Source: Bacteroidota bacterium (GTDB taxonomy: Bacteria; Bacteroidota; Bacteroidia; B-17B0; Aurantibacillaceae). From it: a DNA stretch of 64,000 nucleotides. The DNA is taken from contig JAHBTI010000006.1 of NCBI GenBank assembly GCA_019638705.1, forward strand, positions 79,043-143,042, read 5' to 3'. Below the pieces are notes generated by a model that saw only the letters and a program-made list of their open reading frames with translations, did no database searches and was not told the DNA's origin. Position numbers and translations under genes: made by a program. Below are positions 16,001 through 23,679 of this stretch, in pieces; the first letter of the stretch is position 1; each line of letters begins with the position of its first letter.

Positions 16001-17602
16001 TTTACTCCTTCCCCTGTGGCAAACCCAAGCGTTACCACCATTTATTCGGTTGAAATAAACGAAGCAGGTTGCGCCAAAACGCTCACCACACAAATTTTGG
16101 TAATACCCAAACCAAGCACTAATTTTTCGTTTTCGGGCGGACATTGCACCAATCAAATTCAAACAAACAATTTGTCATCGGGCAGTTTGCCGAGCAATCC
16201 TTTTATATGGAATTTCGGGAACGGCGTAACAAGCACCGAACACTCCCCTTTATACACCTATCCCGACAACGGCACTTATACCATTACCTTAACCGCCACC
16301 GACATTAACGGCTGCACCGACATTAAAACACACACGGTGTCTGTGTTTAATTTTACACCGGGAGTGGTGAGCGATGCCAGCTTGTGCACAGGCTCTTCTA
16401 CCGTAATTGTTGCCGATGGCGGCACAGATTATACTTGGACACCTGCCAGTTTTTTAAATGACAATACCGTTTCATCTCCGATTGCCAACCCCAATGTTAC
16501 AACGGTGTATTCGGTAAACATTGTAAACACATTACCAACAGGCTATGCCTGTGCCAAAACTTTAACTACCGAAGTGGTGGTGCGCCCAACGCCCGTTACT
16601 GCATTTTCATACAGCATGAATTTTTGCGGCGGCGGTGTTTGGTTTACCGACCAATCGTCTGACGATGTTTCGGCATGGCAATGGACTTTAACCCCCACCG
16701 CCACAAGCACCAACCAAAATGCGTATTATTTTTATCATCAGGGCGGAACATTTACGGTAAGCCTTGTTTCGGCAAACGAATATTTGTGTAAAAGCTCTCG
16801 CGATACGGTTATTGACGTGGGTGTTCCGCCCGAAGTATCGGCAAGTTCTTCGGTAAACATCTGCAAGGGCGACAGCGTTCAGCTTAACGCATCGGGCGGT
16901 ATTTCTTATGAATGGACACCACCGCAAACGTTGGATTTCCCTACACTTGCCAATCCTATTGCCATACCGCCTGTTACTACGGAATATTCGGTGGACATTG
17001 TTACAAACAAAACCAATACCGTAAACGGAAAACCCTGTGTGATGATGCTGACAAGCTATGTGGAAGTTACCGAACTTTCAACCATACCAATAAAAGCAAC
17101 GGCAAACCCCGTGATGATTACAATTGGCGAACACAGCACCCTGATTTATTTGGGAAGCCCCGGCGCATTGGTAACATGGCTGCCAAAAGGCAGCACAAGC
17201 CCTGAATTTGGCTACACCGTTACGGCTTCGCCCGACAGACCTACCACCTATACCGCAGTGGCAAGCAAAGGTCCGTGTGTGGAAGATACCAAAGTGGCGG
17301 TGGACGCTTACTCGGCAGGTTGTATTGATAACGATGTATTTATACCCAACACGTTTACACCAAACGGCGATGGCAAAAACGATGTGTTGTTTGTGAGGGG
17401 CGTAAAAGTGGACGAAGTGTATTTTGCCATTTACAACCGCTGGGGCGAATTGGTTTTTGAAACCAACGATAAAACCAAAGGCTGGGACGGCACTTACAAA
17501 GGCAAAGCTGCCGATGTGGGCGTGTTTGGTTATTACTTAAAAGTAAAATGTATTACAGGCGCAGAAGCCTTTAAGAAAGGGAATGTAACCTTGTTGAGAT
17601 GA
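13037..17602 (+). CDS. Giant secreted PKD-repeat protein with T9SS type B (CHU_C) C-terminal domain
   Basis: 1521 residues. A signal peptide at 1-20 ends in AAQA. Residues 32-250 match the N-terminal module found before SBBP repeats (RFTENAGQWENNILFRAQL ... GIDYEAI ... DLVIDPLLVFA; DUF7948-like). SBBP-type units follow (YSTYLGG, ACTYLGGSGNDG, YSSYVGGNSNDAG). PKD-like domains fill about 790-1330, two of them nearly identical (WNFGNGVTST). The last 90 residues (1432-1521) hold NTFTPNGDGKND, YNRWGELVFET, KGWDGTYKG and FGYYLKV, the gliding-motility-associated C-terminal sorting domain. It is an exported surface adhesin-like protein; the ligand is unknown. Confidence 0.9.
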   Translation: MQKKYPFVFFLCVFFIAAQAHDDKRVVTPHVNPSLRFTENAGQWENNILFRAQLDGGALYVEKNCLTFSFYDKKKYRAIHHGAFVRGEVRDLNIQFHAYKMHFENCNPNAGIEKMQQGSDYENFFLGNDKSKWKGDVKNYHQIWLRELYNGIDYEAITSARGMKYNFHVKPNADITQIKLRYEGINNIKLKDGKLILKPEVNEVIEHKPYAYQTIDGTITEVPCEYKLSKNVVTFHFPKGYNKNYDLVIDPLLVFAAQSGSTADNFGMTATFDPQGNLYAGGTVFGNGYPTTVGAFQSSFSGMPSGFSLTDVVVTKYNSTGTALIYSTYLGGTASEVITSTIVDSNGNLCLYGTTSSTNFPVTQGAYDTSFNGGQQINFFSNGTHFENGTDIYIAKFNSTGTNLLACTYLGGSGNDGINHVNHLTPLWWNPNISEYATDSLQYNYGDQYRGEIQLDNANNIYVVSSTRSSNFPIVGGFDNTLGGKQDAIIAKFNSNLTALIYSSYVGGNSNDAGYGLIVKDNHEVYMTGGTCSGAGFPGSGGYQPNYQGGIADGFVLRIRNDGSVVMNRTFFGTSQYDQSYFIQEGKYDDIYIYGQSLGNTPVVTASNAATVYSVANTHQFIARFDETLGFLTLATKFGSSTSHMDISPCAFAVDKCNNIYLSGWGGDLVGGTYATTGMPLFQATQSTTDGFDFYFMGLDSNATNLMYGSYFGGALSHEHVDGGTSRFDASGKIYQSACAGCANNDDWPVTPGAWPNTPGNPNHSSNCNNGVVKLDFQLQMTVAYITTNTLSGCAPLTTTFVNTVPSLNPGSTYTWYLGAGNTTTTNPSPVVTFNNPGSYTIALVINDNLTCNKKDSAVSIVTIYPKPTANFLVNASPSGSCSTIISFNQSSSGSFGSSPYLWNFGNGVTSTVSAPSYTYPSTGNYTVSLTVTDINGCVATKTVPVGVQNFTPGIVQSGTLCNGASTVISASGGSNYTWTPSNSLNSSFTPSPVANPSVTTIYSVEINEAGCAKTLTTQILVIPKPSTNFSFSGGHCTNQIQTNNLSSGSLPSNPFIWNFGNGVTSTEHSPLYTYPDNGTYTITLTATDINGCTDIKTHTVSVFNFTPGVVSDASLCTGSSTVIVADGGTDYTWTPASFLNDNTVSSPIANPNVTTVYSVNIVNTLPTGYACAKTLTTEVVVRPTPVTAFSYSMNFCGGGVWFTDQSSDDVSAWQWTLTPTATSTNQNAYYFYHQGGTFTVSLVSANEYLCKSSRDTVIDVGVPPEVSASSSVNICKGDSVQLNASGGISYEWTPPQTLDFPTLANPIAIPPVTTEYSVDIVTNKTNTVNGKPCVMMLTSYVEVTELSTIPIKATANPVMITIGEHSTLIYLGSPGALVTWLPKGSTSPEFGYTVTASPDRPTTYTAVASKGPCVEDTKVAVDAYSAGCIDNDVFIPNTFTPNGDGKNDVLFVRGVKVDEVYFAIYNRWGELVFETNDKTKGWDGTYKGKAADVGVFGYYLKVKCITGAEAFKKGNVTLLR

Positions 17603-17689
17603 TGAGGCTCAAAGAATATCACATCTTTTAACATTCAACTCTCTTTTTAATTTTTCACTTTTACCGCTTAACAAAAAAAATAAAGAACC

Positions 17690-18544
17690 ATGTTACAACA
17701 ATTAAAAACACTAAGCGCGGCACTTGCAATTACTGCAATCGGCGCAACTAATGTAAATGCACAAGGCATAAAAATGCCTGCATCAAGTCCTTCGCAAAAC
17801 ATTAAACAGGCTTTTGGCTTGAGCGAATTAGTTATTGATTATTCACGTCCGAGCGCAAAAGGGCGCGTTATTTACGGCGAGCTTGTTCCTTACGGTGCTA
17901 TATGGCGCACAGGTGCAAACGCTTCCACAAAAATTACCTTTGGCGAAAATGTATTGATTGACGGCATTGCACTTCCTGCGGGAACGTATGCGTTATACTC
18001 CATTCCAAACAAAGACAATTGGGAACTGATGTTTTACAAAGATTTGACTTTAGGCGGAAGCGTTGATAAATACGACAAAGCCAACGAGGCACTCCGCATT
18101 GCCGTAAAACCAAAAGCCTTAAACGACAAAGTAGAAACATTTTCTATTGACGTTACGGACATGACTTCATCAAGCGCAAACATTGAACTGACTTGGGAAA
18201 AAACCAAAGTGAGCTTTAACGCAACGGTGGCTGACCTTGACAGCAAAGTGATGAAAAGCATTGAAAGCAGCGTGTTGAAAGACAACCGCCCGTATTCACA
18301 GGCAGCAACTTACTATTACGAAAACGGTAAAGACCTGAAACAGGCACTTGAATGGGCTGACAAAGCCATTGCACAAAACCCGAAAGCATATTGGGTGGTA
18401 TTGACAAAAGCAAAAATTCAGGCAAAACAAGGCGACAAAAAAGGTGCAACCGCTACCGCACAACAAGTAATTACTTTAGCCAAAGAAGCTAAAAACGATG
18501 ATTACGTTCGTATGGCAGAAAAACTGATTGCCGAAAACAAATAA
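17690..18544 (+). CDS. DUF2911 domain protein with C-terminal TPR-like helices
   Basis: 284 residues. A signal peptide (1-24, ending in VNAQ) precedes a DUF2911 domain at about 28-180. That domain has the hallmark SPSQNIKQAFGLSELVIDYSRPSAKGR, VPYGAIWRTGANASTKI, LPAGTYALYSIPN and W-LMFYKD. Residues 195-284 look like one or two tetratricopeptide units (YYENGKDLKQALEWADKAI, KAYWVVLTKAKIQAKQGDKKGA). It is secreted or periplasmic. The family has no assigned biochemical function. Common in Bacteroidota. Confidence 0.85.
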   Translation: MLQQLKTLSAALAITAIGATNVNAQGIKMPASSPSQNIKQAFGLSELVIDYSRPSAKGRVIYGELVPYGAIWRTGANASTKITFGENVLIDGIALPAGTYALYSIPNKDNWELMFYKDLTLGGSVDKYDKANEALRIAVKPKALNDKVETFSIDVTDMTSSSANIELTWEKTKVSFNATVADLDSKVMKSIESSVLKDNRPYSQAATYYYENGKDLKQALEWADKAIAQNPKAYWVVLTKAKIQAKQGDKKGATATAQQVITLAKEAKNDDYVRMAEKLIAENK

Positions 18545-18582
18545 GCATTTGTTTAAATTTTATTGTGAGTTTCCTACTTTTT

Positions 18583-18607
18583 GAATGCGTACTTTTGGTA
18601 CGCATTC
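18583..18607. promoter_or_regulatory. Inverted repeat containing a -7 promoter box, between DUF2911 and SIMPL genes
   Basis: GAATGCGTAC (18583-18592), loop TTTTG, GTACGCATTC (18598-18607): a perfect 10-bp stem. The octamer TACTTTTG (18590-18597), matching TAnnTTTG, sits across the loop, 27 nt before the SIMPL ATG. The hairpin may terminate the DUF2911 transcript, serve as an operator at the SIMPL promoter, or both. The downstream bases TTAATTTTTA give only a weak T tract. Confidence 0.5.
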
Positions 18608-18623
18608 TTAATTTTTATACGTT

Positions 18624-19310
18624 ATGAAAAAACTGATTTTAATTTTTGCTGCGGCGTTTTGCTTTGCAGCGCAGGCACAAGACATTCAAAAACCTTACAT
18701 TGAAGTTACAGGCACAAGCGAAACCGAAGTAACACCCGATGAAATTACCATTACCATTACCTTGCAGGAAAGCAAAGAGCGCGCCAACATTAACAAGCAG
18801 GAAGAGCGCATGAAAAAAGCCTTTACCGAACTGGGAATTAATTTAACCAACCTTACTTTAAATTCTGCCGATGCAGATTTTCAACGGGTAAAAGCCTTTA
18901 ATAAAAAAGAAACCCTGATTTCAAAAACCTATCTTTTAAAACTAAGCAACGCCGAAATACTAAGCAAAGTATATCAAAAACTCTCTGAATTAGACGCACA
19001 AGATGCTTACATCTCAAAAGTAAATTACTCTAAAATAGAAGAGGTGAAAAAAGAAAACAGTTTAAAAGCCTTGAAAGTTGCAAAAGAAAAAGCCGAAAAT
19101 TTGCTTTCGGCTATTGGACACCAAACAGGTATGCCACTTCAAATTTATGAGCAACAAAATGGTATTGTAAATCCTGTATCAAATTATAGAATGGCAACAA
19201 AAAGTGTTGCAAGATTATTTGATGCAGAAGATTCTTCAAGCGAACCCGACATTTCTTTCAGAAAAATAAAAATTGTAAACACTTTTTACGTTAAATACGA
19301 AATAAAATAA
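18624..19310 (+). CDS. SIMPL domain protein (DUF541)
   Basis: 228 residues. A signal peptide (KKLILIFAAAFCFAAQAQ) is followed by the SIMPL hallmarks IEVTGTSETEVTPDEITITITLQE near the N-terminus. AKEKAENLLSAIGHQTG near residue 155 and a terminal KIVNTFYVKYEIK strand complete the family pattern. The family forms periplasmic or surface ring-like oligomers in some bacteria; the role is not settled. The next gene starts 4 nt after the stop, so the two are probably translationally coupled. Confidence 0.88.
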   Translation: MKKLILIFAAAFCFAAQAQDIQKPYIEVTGTSETEVTPDEITITITLQESKERANINKQEERMKKAFTELGINLTNLTLNSADADFQRVKAFNKKETLISKTYLLKLSNAEILSKVYQKLSELDAQDAYISKVNYSKIEEVKKENSLKALKVAKEKAENLLSAIGHQTGMPLQIYEQQNGIVNPVSNYRMATKSVARLFDAEDSSSEPDISFRKIKIVNTFYVKYEIK

Positions 19311-19313
19311 TTT

Positions 19314-19724
19314 GTGGCAGCATTCAGTATTCTCAGCGAAAGCAATAACACGCAATCAAACATTAAAGCCCTGTTTGAATTTTTAAGCGACTTTAAAAAT
19401 TTTGCTTCTGTTTTACCCGAAGATAAAGTAGAAAATTTTCAATATTCGCAAAACGAATGTTCGTTTGATATTAAAGGTATTACGCCCATGAGCATTAAAA
19501 TTGCCGAGAAAAAACCTTATAAATACATTATATATTCAAGCGAGGGCTTGGCAAAATTTAATTTTCAACTCAAAGCGCAATTTGTTGGAAACGCTGATGA
19601 AAAAGGTCAATGCAACATTCAATTGGACGGCGACCTTAATCCATTTATTAAAGCCATGGCAGAAAAACCATTAACAAATTTGGTAAATGCCATGTCTTTA
19701 AAACTTTCGCAAATGCAGATATAA
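19314..19724 (+). CDS. SRPBCC-like (START/polyketide cyclase fold) protein
   Basis: 136 residues, cytosolic, no signal peptide. The start is GTG at 19314, 4 nt after the SIMPL stop; no in-frame ATG stands before the conserved core. The pattern of one N-terminal strand, helix NIKALFEFLSDFKNFASVLP, strands (FSYSQNECSFDIKG, SIKIAEKKPYKYIIYSS), and a long C-terminal helix (PLTNLVNAMSLKLSQ) fits the SRPBCC ligand-binding fold. Similar short Bacteroidota proteins are annotated this way. The ligand is unknown. Confidence 0.7.
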   Translation: MAAFSILSESNNTQSNIKALFEFLSDFKNFASVLPEDKVENFQYSQNECSFDIKGITPMSIKIAEKKPYKYIIYSSEGLAKFNFQLKAQFVGNADEKGQCNIQLDGDLNPFIKAMAEKPLTNLVNAMSLKLSQMQI

Positions 19725-19729
19725 ACACA

Positions 19730-19785
19730 ACACTGAGGCTCTGAAGGCACAGAGAAAAAAACTCCGCGCCTCTGTGCCTCTGTGT
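19730..19785. repeat. Intergenic inverted repeat, CACAGAGG family, copy 2
   Basis: ACACTGAGG (19730-19738) and CCTCTGTGT (19777-19785) are near-perfect arms; the inner AGGCACAGAG and CTCCGCGCCTCTG also pair. Same vocabulary and layout as 2594-2663. Confidence 0.7.
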
Positions 19786-19800
19786 CTTTTAAAACTAATT

Positions 19801-20082
19801 ATGAAAATAAACGCCGCCATACAATTATTGCCGCTCAAAACTTCCGATGAACGTTATTCGGTAATTGACAAAGCCATTGCGCTCATACAAAACAGCAGAT
19901 TACATTACAAAGTGTGTCCTTTTGAAACAGTAGTGGAAGGCAGCAGCGAAGCAGTTTACCAACTCATTCGCCAAATTCAGGAAGAAACGCTGAAAAACAA
20001 CTGCGATGAATTAATTCTCAACATTAAAATTCATGCCGCCAACCGAGATTTGAGTTTTGAAGAAAAATTGGAGAAATATTAG
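19801..20082 (+). CDS. Thiamine-binding (MTH1187/YkoF-type) protein
   Basis: 93 residues from ATG 19801; an in-frame codon at 19774 lies inside the repeat and is not a credible start. Features: INAAIQLLPL at the N-terminus, AIALIQNSRLHYKVCPFETVVEG in the middle, then an amphipathic helix and ELILNIKIHAANRD. This is the arrangement of the small ferredoxin-like thiamine-binding family (PF01910), which binds thiamine or related compounds as a dimer or tetramer. No thiamine transport genes are nearby. Confidence 0.75.
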   Translation: MKINAAIQLLPLKTSDERYSVIDKAIALIQNSRLHYKVCPFETVVEGSSEAVYQLIRQIQEETLKNNCDELILNIKIHAANRDLSFEEKLEKY

Positions 20083-20169
20083 CAATTATTTCATTTTTGT
20101 AGAAAATTCACCGTTCGGTTGGATTTGCTTAAAACTTTTCGCTTCTTTCAAAAAATACCGTTTTTAATG

Positions 20170-20195
20170 AAAAATCGCTGAAAAAACGATTTTTT
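20170..20195 (+). terminator. Possible terminator after the thiamine-binding gene
   Basis: AAAAATCG (20170-20177), 9-nt loop, CGATTTTT (20187-20194), ending in a T run. The stem is AT-rich, so it is weak. Confidence 0.45.
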
Positions 20196-20243
20196 CAACA
20201 AAAACAAAGAAAAAAAGTGTTTTTCTAATAAAAAAATAACGTT

Positions 20244-20251
20244 TACTTTCG
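20244..20251 (+). promoter_or_regulatory. Candidate accB promoter -7 box
   Basis: TACTTTCG followed by a C run, 30 nt before the accB ATG. One mismatch to TAnnTTTG. The -33 region is a T-rich stretch without a clean TTTG. Confidence 0.4.
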
Positions 20252-20280
20252 CCCCCACTAACTAATTAAATCATTCAAAC

Positions 20281-20784
20281 ATGAAATTAAATGAAATTCA
20301 AGATTTGATAAAATTTGTTTCCAAAAGTGGCGTAAGCGAAGTGGAGCTGGAAACAAAAGAAGTTAAAATCGTTATTAAAACAGGAAAAGGTTCTGCCACT
20401 CCTGTCATGATTCAGCAAGCACCTGTGCAAATGGCTGCCGCACCTGTTATGGCTGCTGCACCTGCTGCCATTGCCGCGCCCGCTCCTCAACAGGCTGCTG
20501 CGCCAAGCAATGCCATTCCTGCAGCAAATGCAGACGAGGGCAAATACCTTACCATTAAATCGCCGATGATTGGCACATTCTACCGCTCGTCAAGCCCCGA
20601 CAAACCACCGTTTGTAAACGTGGGCGACGATATTGATGCGGGAAAAACCGTGTGCATTATTGAAGCCATGAAACTCTTTAACGAAATTGAAAGCGATATA
20701 AAAGGCAAAATCGTAAAAGTGTTGGTAAACGATGCTACACCTGTGGAATACGACCAACCGCTTTTCCTTGTTGAGCCTGCATAA
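20281..20784 (+). CDS. accB: Biotin carboxyl carrier protein of acetyl-CoA carboxylase
   Basis: 167 residues, standard length. It carries the biotin that shuttles carboxylate in the first step of fatty acid synthesis. Seen: an N-terminal helix (MKLNEIQDLIKFVSKSGVSEVELE), an Ala/Pro/Gln-rich flexible linker at about 44-82, and the lipoyl/biotinyl domain from about 88. Biotinylated Lys131 lies in IEAMKLFNEI and the thumb-like segment SPMIGTFYRSSSPD is present. It is followed at once by accC, the usual pair; a short repeat of GACAATGAG words fills the 78-bp gap. Confidence 0.96.
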   Translation: MKLNEIQDLIKFVSKSGVSEVELETKEVKIVIKTGKGSATPVMIQQAPVQMAAAPVMAAAPAAIAAPAPQQAAAPSNAIPAANADEGKYLTIKSPMIGTFYRSSSPDKPPFVNVGDDIDAGKTVCIIEAMKLFNEIESDIKGKIVKVLVNDATPVEYDQPLFLVEPA

Positions 20785-20785
20785 A

Positions 20786-20861
20786 TGAGACAATGAGTTA
20801 ATGTGGCAATGCGACAATGAATTGTCTAATTGCCGAATTATCAAATTAGCTAATTAAAACA
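20786..20861. repeat. Short-word intergenic repeat (GACAATGAGTTAAT family)
   Basis: Contains GACAATGAGTTAATG, GACAATGAATTGTC and AATTAGCTAATT in tandem. A similar segment, GACAATTTGACAATGAG then TTAATAAGACAATGAA, lies at 53741-53772. Part of the wider set of AT-rich dispersed spacers. Confidence 0.45.
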
Positions 20862-20862
20862 C

Positions 20863-22203
20863 ATGTTTAAAAAAATACTCATAGCCAACCGCGGAGAAAT
20901 TGCGTTGCGTGTTATTCGCACCTGCCGTGAAATGGGCATAAAAACCGTAGCGGTTTATTCTACTGCCGATAAAGAAAGTTTGCATGTAAAGTTTGCCGAC
21001 GAAGCCGTGTGCATTGGTCCTCCGCCAAGCAAAGACAGCTATTTGAGCATGGCAAACATTATTGCGGCGGCTGAAATTACCAATGCCGATGCCATTCACC
21101 CCGGTTACGGATTTTTGAGCGAGAATGCCAAGTTCTCCGAAATATGCCGTCAGAACAAAATTAAATTCATTGGCGCAAGCCCCGAAATGATTAACGCCAT
21201 GGGCGACAAAAGCAATGCCAAAGCTACTATGATTGCGGCGGGTGTGCCTTGTGTGCCGGGAACGGAAGGATTGATTACCGATATTGAAGTTGCGAAAAAA
21301 GATGCCAAACGCATTGGTTATCCTGTAATTATTAAAGCTACGGCGGGCGGCGGCGGGCGCGGCATGCGCATTATTTGGAAAGAAGAAGATTTGCAGCCCA
21401 ACTTTGAAAGTGCCAGTAAAGAAGCCGAAGCCGCATTTGGCAACGGCGGTATGTATATGGAAAAATTTGTGGAAGAGCCGCGCCACATTGAAATTCAAAT
21501 TGTGGGCGACCAGTACGGAAAAGCCTGCCATTTGAGCGAGCGCGATTGTTCCATTCAGCGCCGTCATCAAAAATTGCTGGAAGAAACTCCCTCTCCGTTT
21601 ATGACACCCGAACTGCGCGATGCTATGGGCGATGCAGCCGTAAAAGCTGCTCTCTCTATCGGTTACGAAGGTGTGGGAACAGTAGAATTTTTGGTGGACA
21701 AGCACCGCAATTTTTATTTTATGGAAATGAACACGCGCATTCAGGTAGAGCACCCGATTACCGAAGAGGTAATTGATTACGACTTAATCCGCGAACAAAT
21801 TTTGGTAGCTGCGGGCGTTCCCATTTCAGGAAAAAATTATTATCCGCAGTTGTGCGCTATTGAGTGCCGCATAAATGCCGAAGACCCTTTTAAAAACTTT
21901 GCGCCAAGTCCGGGTAAAATCACAATACTCCACACCCCCGGTGGACACGGTATTCGTGTGGACAGCCACGTTTACAGCGGTTACACCATTCCGCCAAATT
22001 ACGACAGCATGGTGGGAAAACTCATTACCGTAGCACAAACCCGCGAAGAAGCCATTGCAAAAATGCACCGCGCGTTGAGCGAATATGTAATTGAGGGCGT
22101 AAAAACAACCATTCCTTTCCATTTGAAATTGATGCAAAACGAAGATTTTAAAGCAGGAAATTACACCACTAAGTTTTTGGAAACTTGGGATTTTAAAGCC
22201 TAA
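20863..22203 (+). CDS. accC: Biotin carboxylase subunit of acetyl-CoA carboxylase
   Basis: 446 residues, standard length. It carboxylates biotin on AccB with ATP and bicarbonate. Seen: the N-terminal biotin carboxylase fold ([20 protein letters not shown]), [13 protein letters not shown], the Gly-rich ATP-grasp loop [13 protein letters not shown] near residue 160, catalytic [28 protein letters not shown] with the metal-binding Glu and Arg, and the C-terminal [14 protein letters not shown]. All key residues appear intact. It directly follows accB. The acetyl-CoA carboxyltransferase subunits are not in the window. Confidence 0.97.
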   Translation: MFKKILIANRGEIALRVIRTCREMGIKTVAVYSTADKESLHVKFADEAVCIGPPPSKDSYLSMANIIAAAEITNADAIHPGYGFLSENAKFSEICRQNKIKFIGASPEMINAMGDKSNAKATMIAAGVPCVPGTEGLITDIEVAKKDAKRIGYPVIIKATAGGGGRGMRIIWKEEDLQPNFESASKEAEAAFGNGGMYMEKFVEEPRHIEIQIVGDQYGKACHLSERDCSIQRRHQKLLEETPSPFMTPELRDAMGDAAVKAALSIGYEGVGTVEFLVDKHRNFYFMEMNTRIQVEHPITEEVIDYDLIREQILVAAGVPISGKNYYPQLCAIECRINAEDPFKNFAPSPGKITILHTPGGHGIRVDSHVYSGYTIPPNYDSMVGKLITVAQTREEAIAKMHRALSEYVIEGVKTTIPFHLKLMQNEDFKAGNYTTKFLETWDFKA

Positions 22204-22232
22204 CCACAGAGGCACAAAGAACACAGAGATTA
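22202..22232. repeat. Half-site of the CACAGAGG repeat family
   Basis: AACCACAGAGGCACAAAG then AACACAGAG follows the accC stop at once. It corresponds to the left arm of the copies at 2594 and 19730, but no right arm is seen, so it is a decayed copy. Confidence 0.5.
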
Positions 22233-22246
22233 AAAAGTCATTACAA

Positions 22247-22276
22247 TTTGTAGTGGCTTTTTTATTTTTACTTTTG
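22247..22276 (+). promoter_or_regulatory. Candidate purD promoter
   Basis: TTTG (22247-22250), 18-nt spacer, TACTTTTG (22269-22276), ATG at 22299. Matches the TTTG-N-TAnnTTTG pattern with a slightly short spacer. Confidence 0.5.
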
Positions 22277-22298
22277 TCTTTCGTTTCAATAAAAAATT

Positions 22299-23579
22299 AT
22301 GAACGTTTTAATATTAGGTTCAGGCGGGCGCGAACACGCATTTGCATGGAAAATTGCACAAAGCAAGCAATTACAAAATTTATACATTGCGCCGGGTAAT
22401 GCAGGCACAGCCAATTGCGGCACTAACGTAAACATTGCCGTTACCGATTTTGAAGCCGTAAAAAATTTGGTGTGGGAAAAAGACATTGACTTGGTGTTGG
22501 TTGGTCCCGAAGACCCTTTGGTGAAAGGCATTCACGATTATTTTTTGAATGACGAGGTATTGAAAGATGTGCCTGTGATTGGTCCAAAAAAAGACGGCGC
22601 GCAATTAGAGGGCAGCAAAGATTTCAGCAAACAATTTATGATGAAACACGGCGTACCGACTGCGCGTTATGCTACGTTTACAAAAGATAATATAAACGAA
22701 GGCTTAAAGTTTTTAGAAACTCTAAACGCGCCTTACGTTTTAAAAGCAGACGGATTAGCCGCAGGCAAAGGCGTTTTGATTATTAACGACTTGGAAGAAG
22801 CAAAAACAGAATTGCAAAACATGCTCGTCAATTCCAAATTTGGCACGGCAAGCAGCAAAGTGGTGATTGAAGAATTTTTGCAAGGCATTGAGCTTTCGGT
22901 ATTTGTTTTAACGGACGGAAAATCTTACAAACTACTTCCCGCTGCCAAAGATTACAAACGCATTGGCGAGGGCGATACAGGCTTAAACACAGGCGGAATG
23001 GGCGCAGTTAGCCCTGTGCCGTTTGCCGATGAAACCTTTATTAAAAAAGTAGAAGAAAAAATTGTGAAGCCAAGCATTGCAGGATTAAACAAAGAAGGCA
23101 TTGATTATCGCGGATTTATTTTTATCGGCTTGATGAATTGTAACGGCGAGCCTTTTGTGATTGAATACAACTGCCGCATGGGCGACCCTGAAACGGAAGT
23201 GGTTATTCCACGCATAAAATCGGATTTGTTGGATTTGCTGCATGGCGTAGCTACACAAACGCTTCACCAAAAAAATTATGAAACTGTAAACGAAACCGCT
23301 ACAACGGTGGTTATGGTAAGTGGCGGTTATCCCGAAGCGTTTGAAAAAGGAAAACCGGTGAACGGTTTAAATGAGCATCACGATTCTTTGGTGTTTCATT
23401 CGGGCACAGCGTTTAAAGGCGATGAGGTTATAACCAACGGCGGGCGCGTGTTTGCTGTTACTTCATTCGGAAATTCTATTGAAGAAGCGGTGAATAAAAG
23501 TTTTGCTACTGCGGATAAAATCAATTACGAGAAAAAATATTTTAGAAGAGATATTGGGAAAGATTTGATGAATTATTGA
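22299..23579 (+). CDS. purD: Phosphoribosylamine-glycine ligase
   Basis: 426 residues, standard length. It joins glycine to 5-phosphoribosylamine using ATP, the second step of purine synthesis. Seen: MNVLILGSGGREHAFAWK, APGNAGTA, DLVLVGPEDPLVKGI, the ATP-grasp segment KADGLAAGKGVLI, KDYKRIGEGDTGLNTGGMGAVSP and EYNCRMGDPETEVV. All family landmarks are present. Its own promoter and no close partner suggest a single-gene unit. Confidence 0.97.
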   Translation: MNVLILGSGGREHAFAWKIAQSKQLQNLYIAPGNAGTANCGTNVNIAVTDFEAVKNLVWEKDIDLVLVGPEDPLVKGIHDYFLNDEVLKDVPVIGPKKDGAQLEGSKDFSKQFMMKHGVPTARYATFTKDNINEGLKFLETLNAPYVLKADGLAAGKGVLIINDLEEAKTELQNMLVNSKFGTASSKVVIEEFLQGIELSVFVLTDGKSYKLLPAAKDYKRIGEGDTGLNTGGMGAVSPVPFADETFIKKVEEKIVKPSIAGLNKEGIDYRGFIFIGLMNCNGEPFVIEYNCRMGDPETEVVIPRIKSDLLDLLHGVATQTLHQKNYETVNETATTVVMVSGGYPEAFEKGKPVNGLNEHHDSLVFHSGTAFKGDEVITNGGRVFAVTSFGNSIEEAVNKSFATADKINYEKKYFRRDIGKDLMNY

Positions 23580-23632
23580 ACCATTAAGGTATTAAGATGA
23601 TTAAGACTTAGTGTTCTTAATTTCTTAATGGT
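23580..23632. repeat. Intergenic inverted repeat, ACCATTAAG arms
   Basis: ACCATTAAG (23580-23588) and CTTAATGGT (23624-23632) form perfect 9-bp arms around short ATTAAG/CTTAAT words. It directly overlaps the end of purD and could act as a weak terminator. It is followed by TCATTCTGAGCAAAGCAAAG, itself a word often seen in Bacteroidota intergenic DNA. Confidence 0.5.
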
Positions 23633-23679
23633 TTTGTCATTCTGAGCAAAGCAAAGAATCTATTTCATAGTTTTACATC

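Noticed and set aside
19774..19800. Upstream start of the thiamine-binding gene
   Set aside because: Those codons are the right arm of the CACAGAGG repeat; the family core starts at ATG 19801.
20854..21753. 299-residue antisense ORF across accC
   Set aside because: It lies wholly opposite accC with His/Phe-rich, low-complexity composition expected of an antisense shadow.
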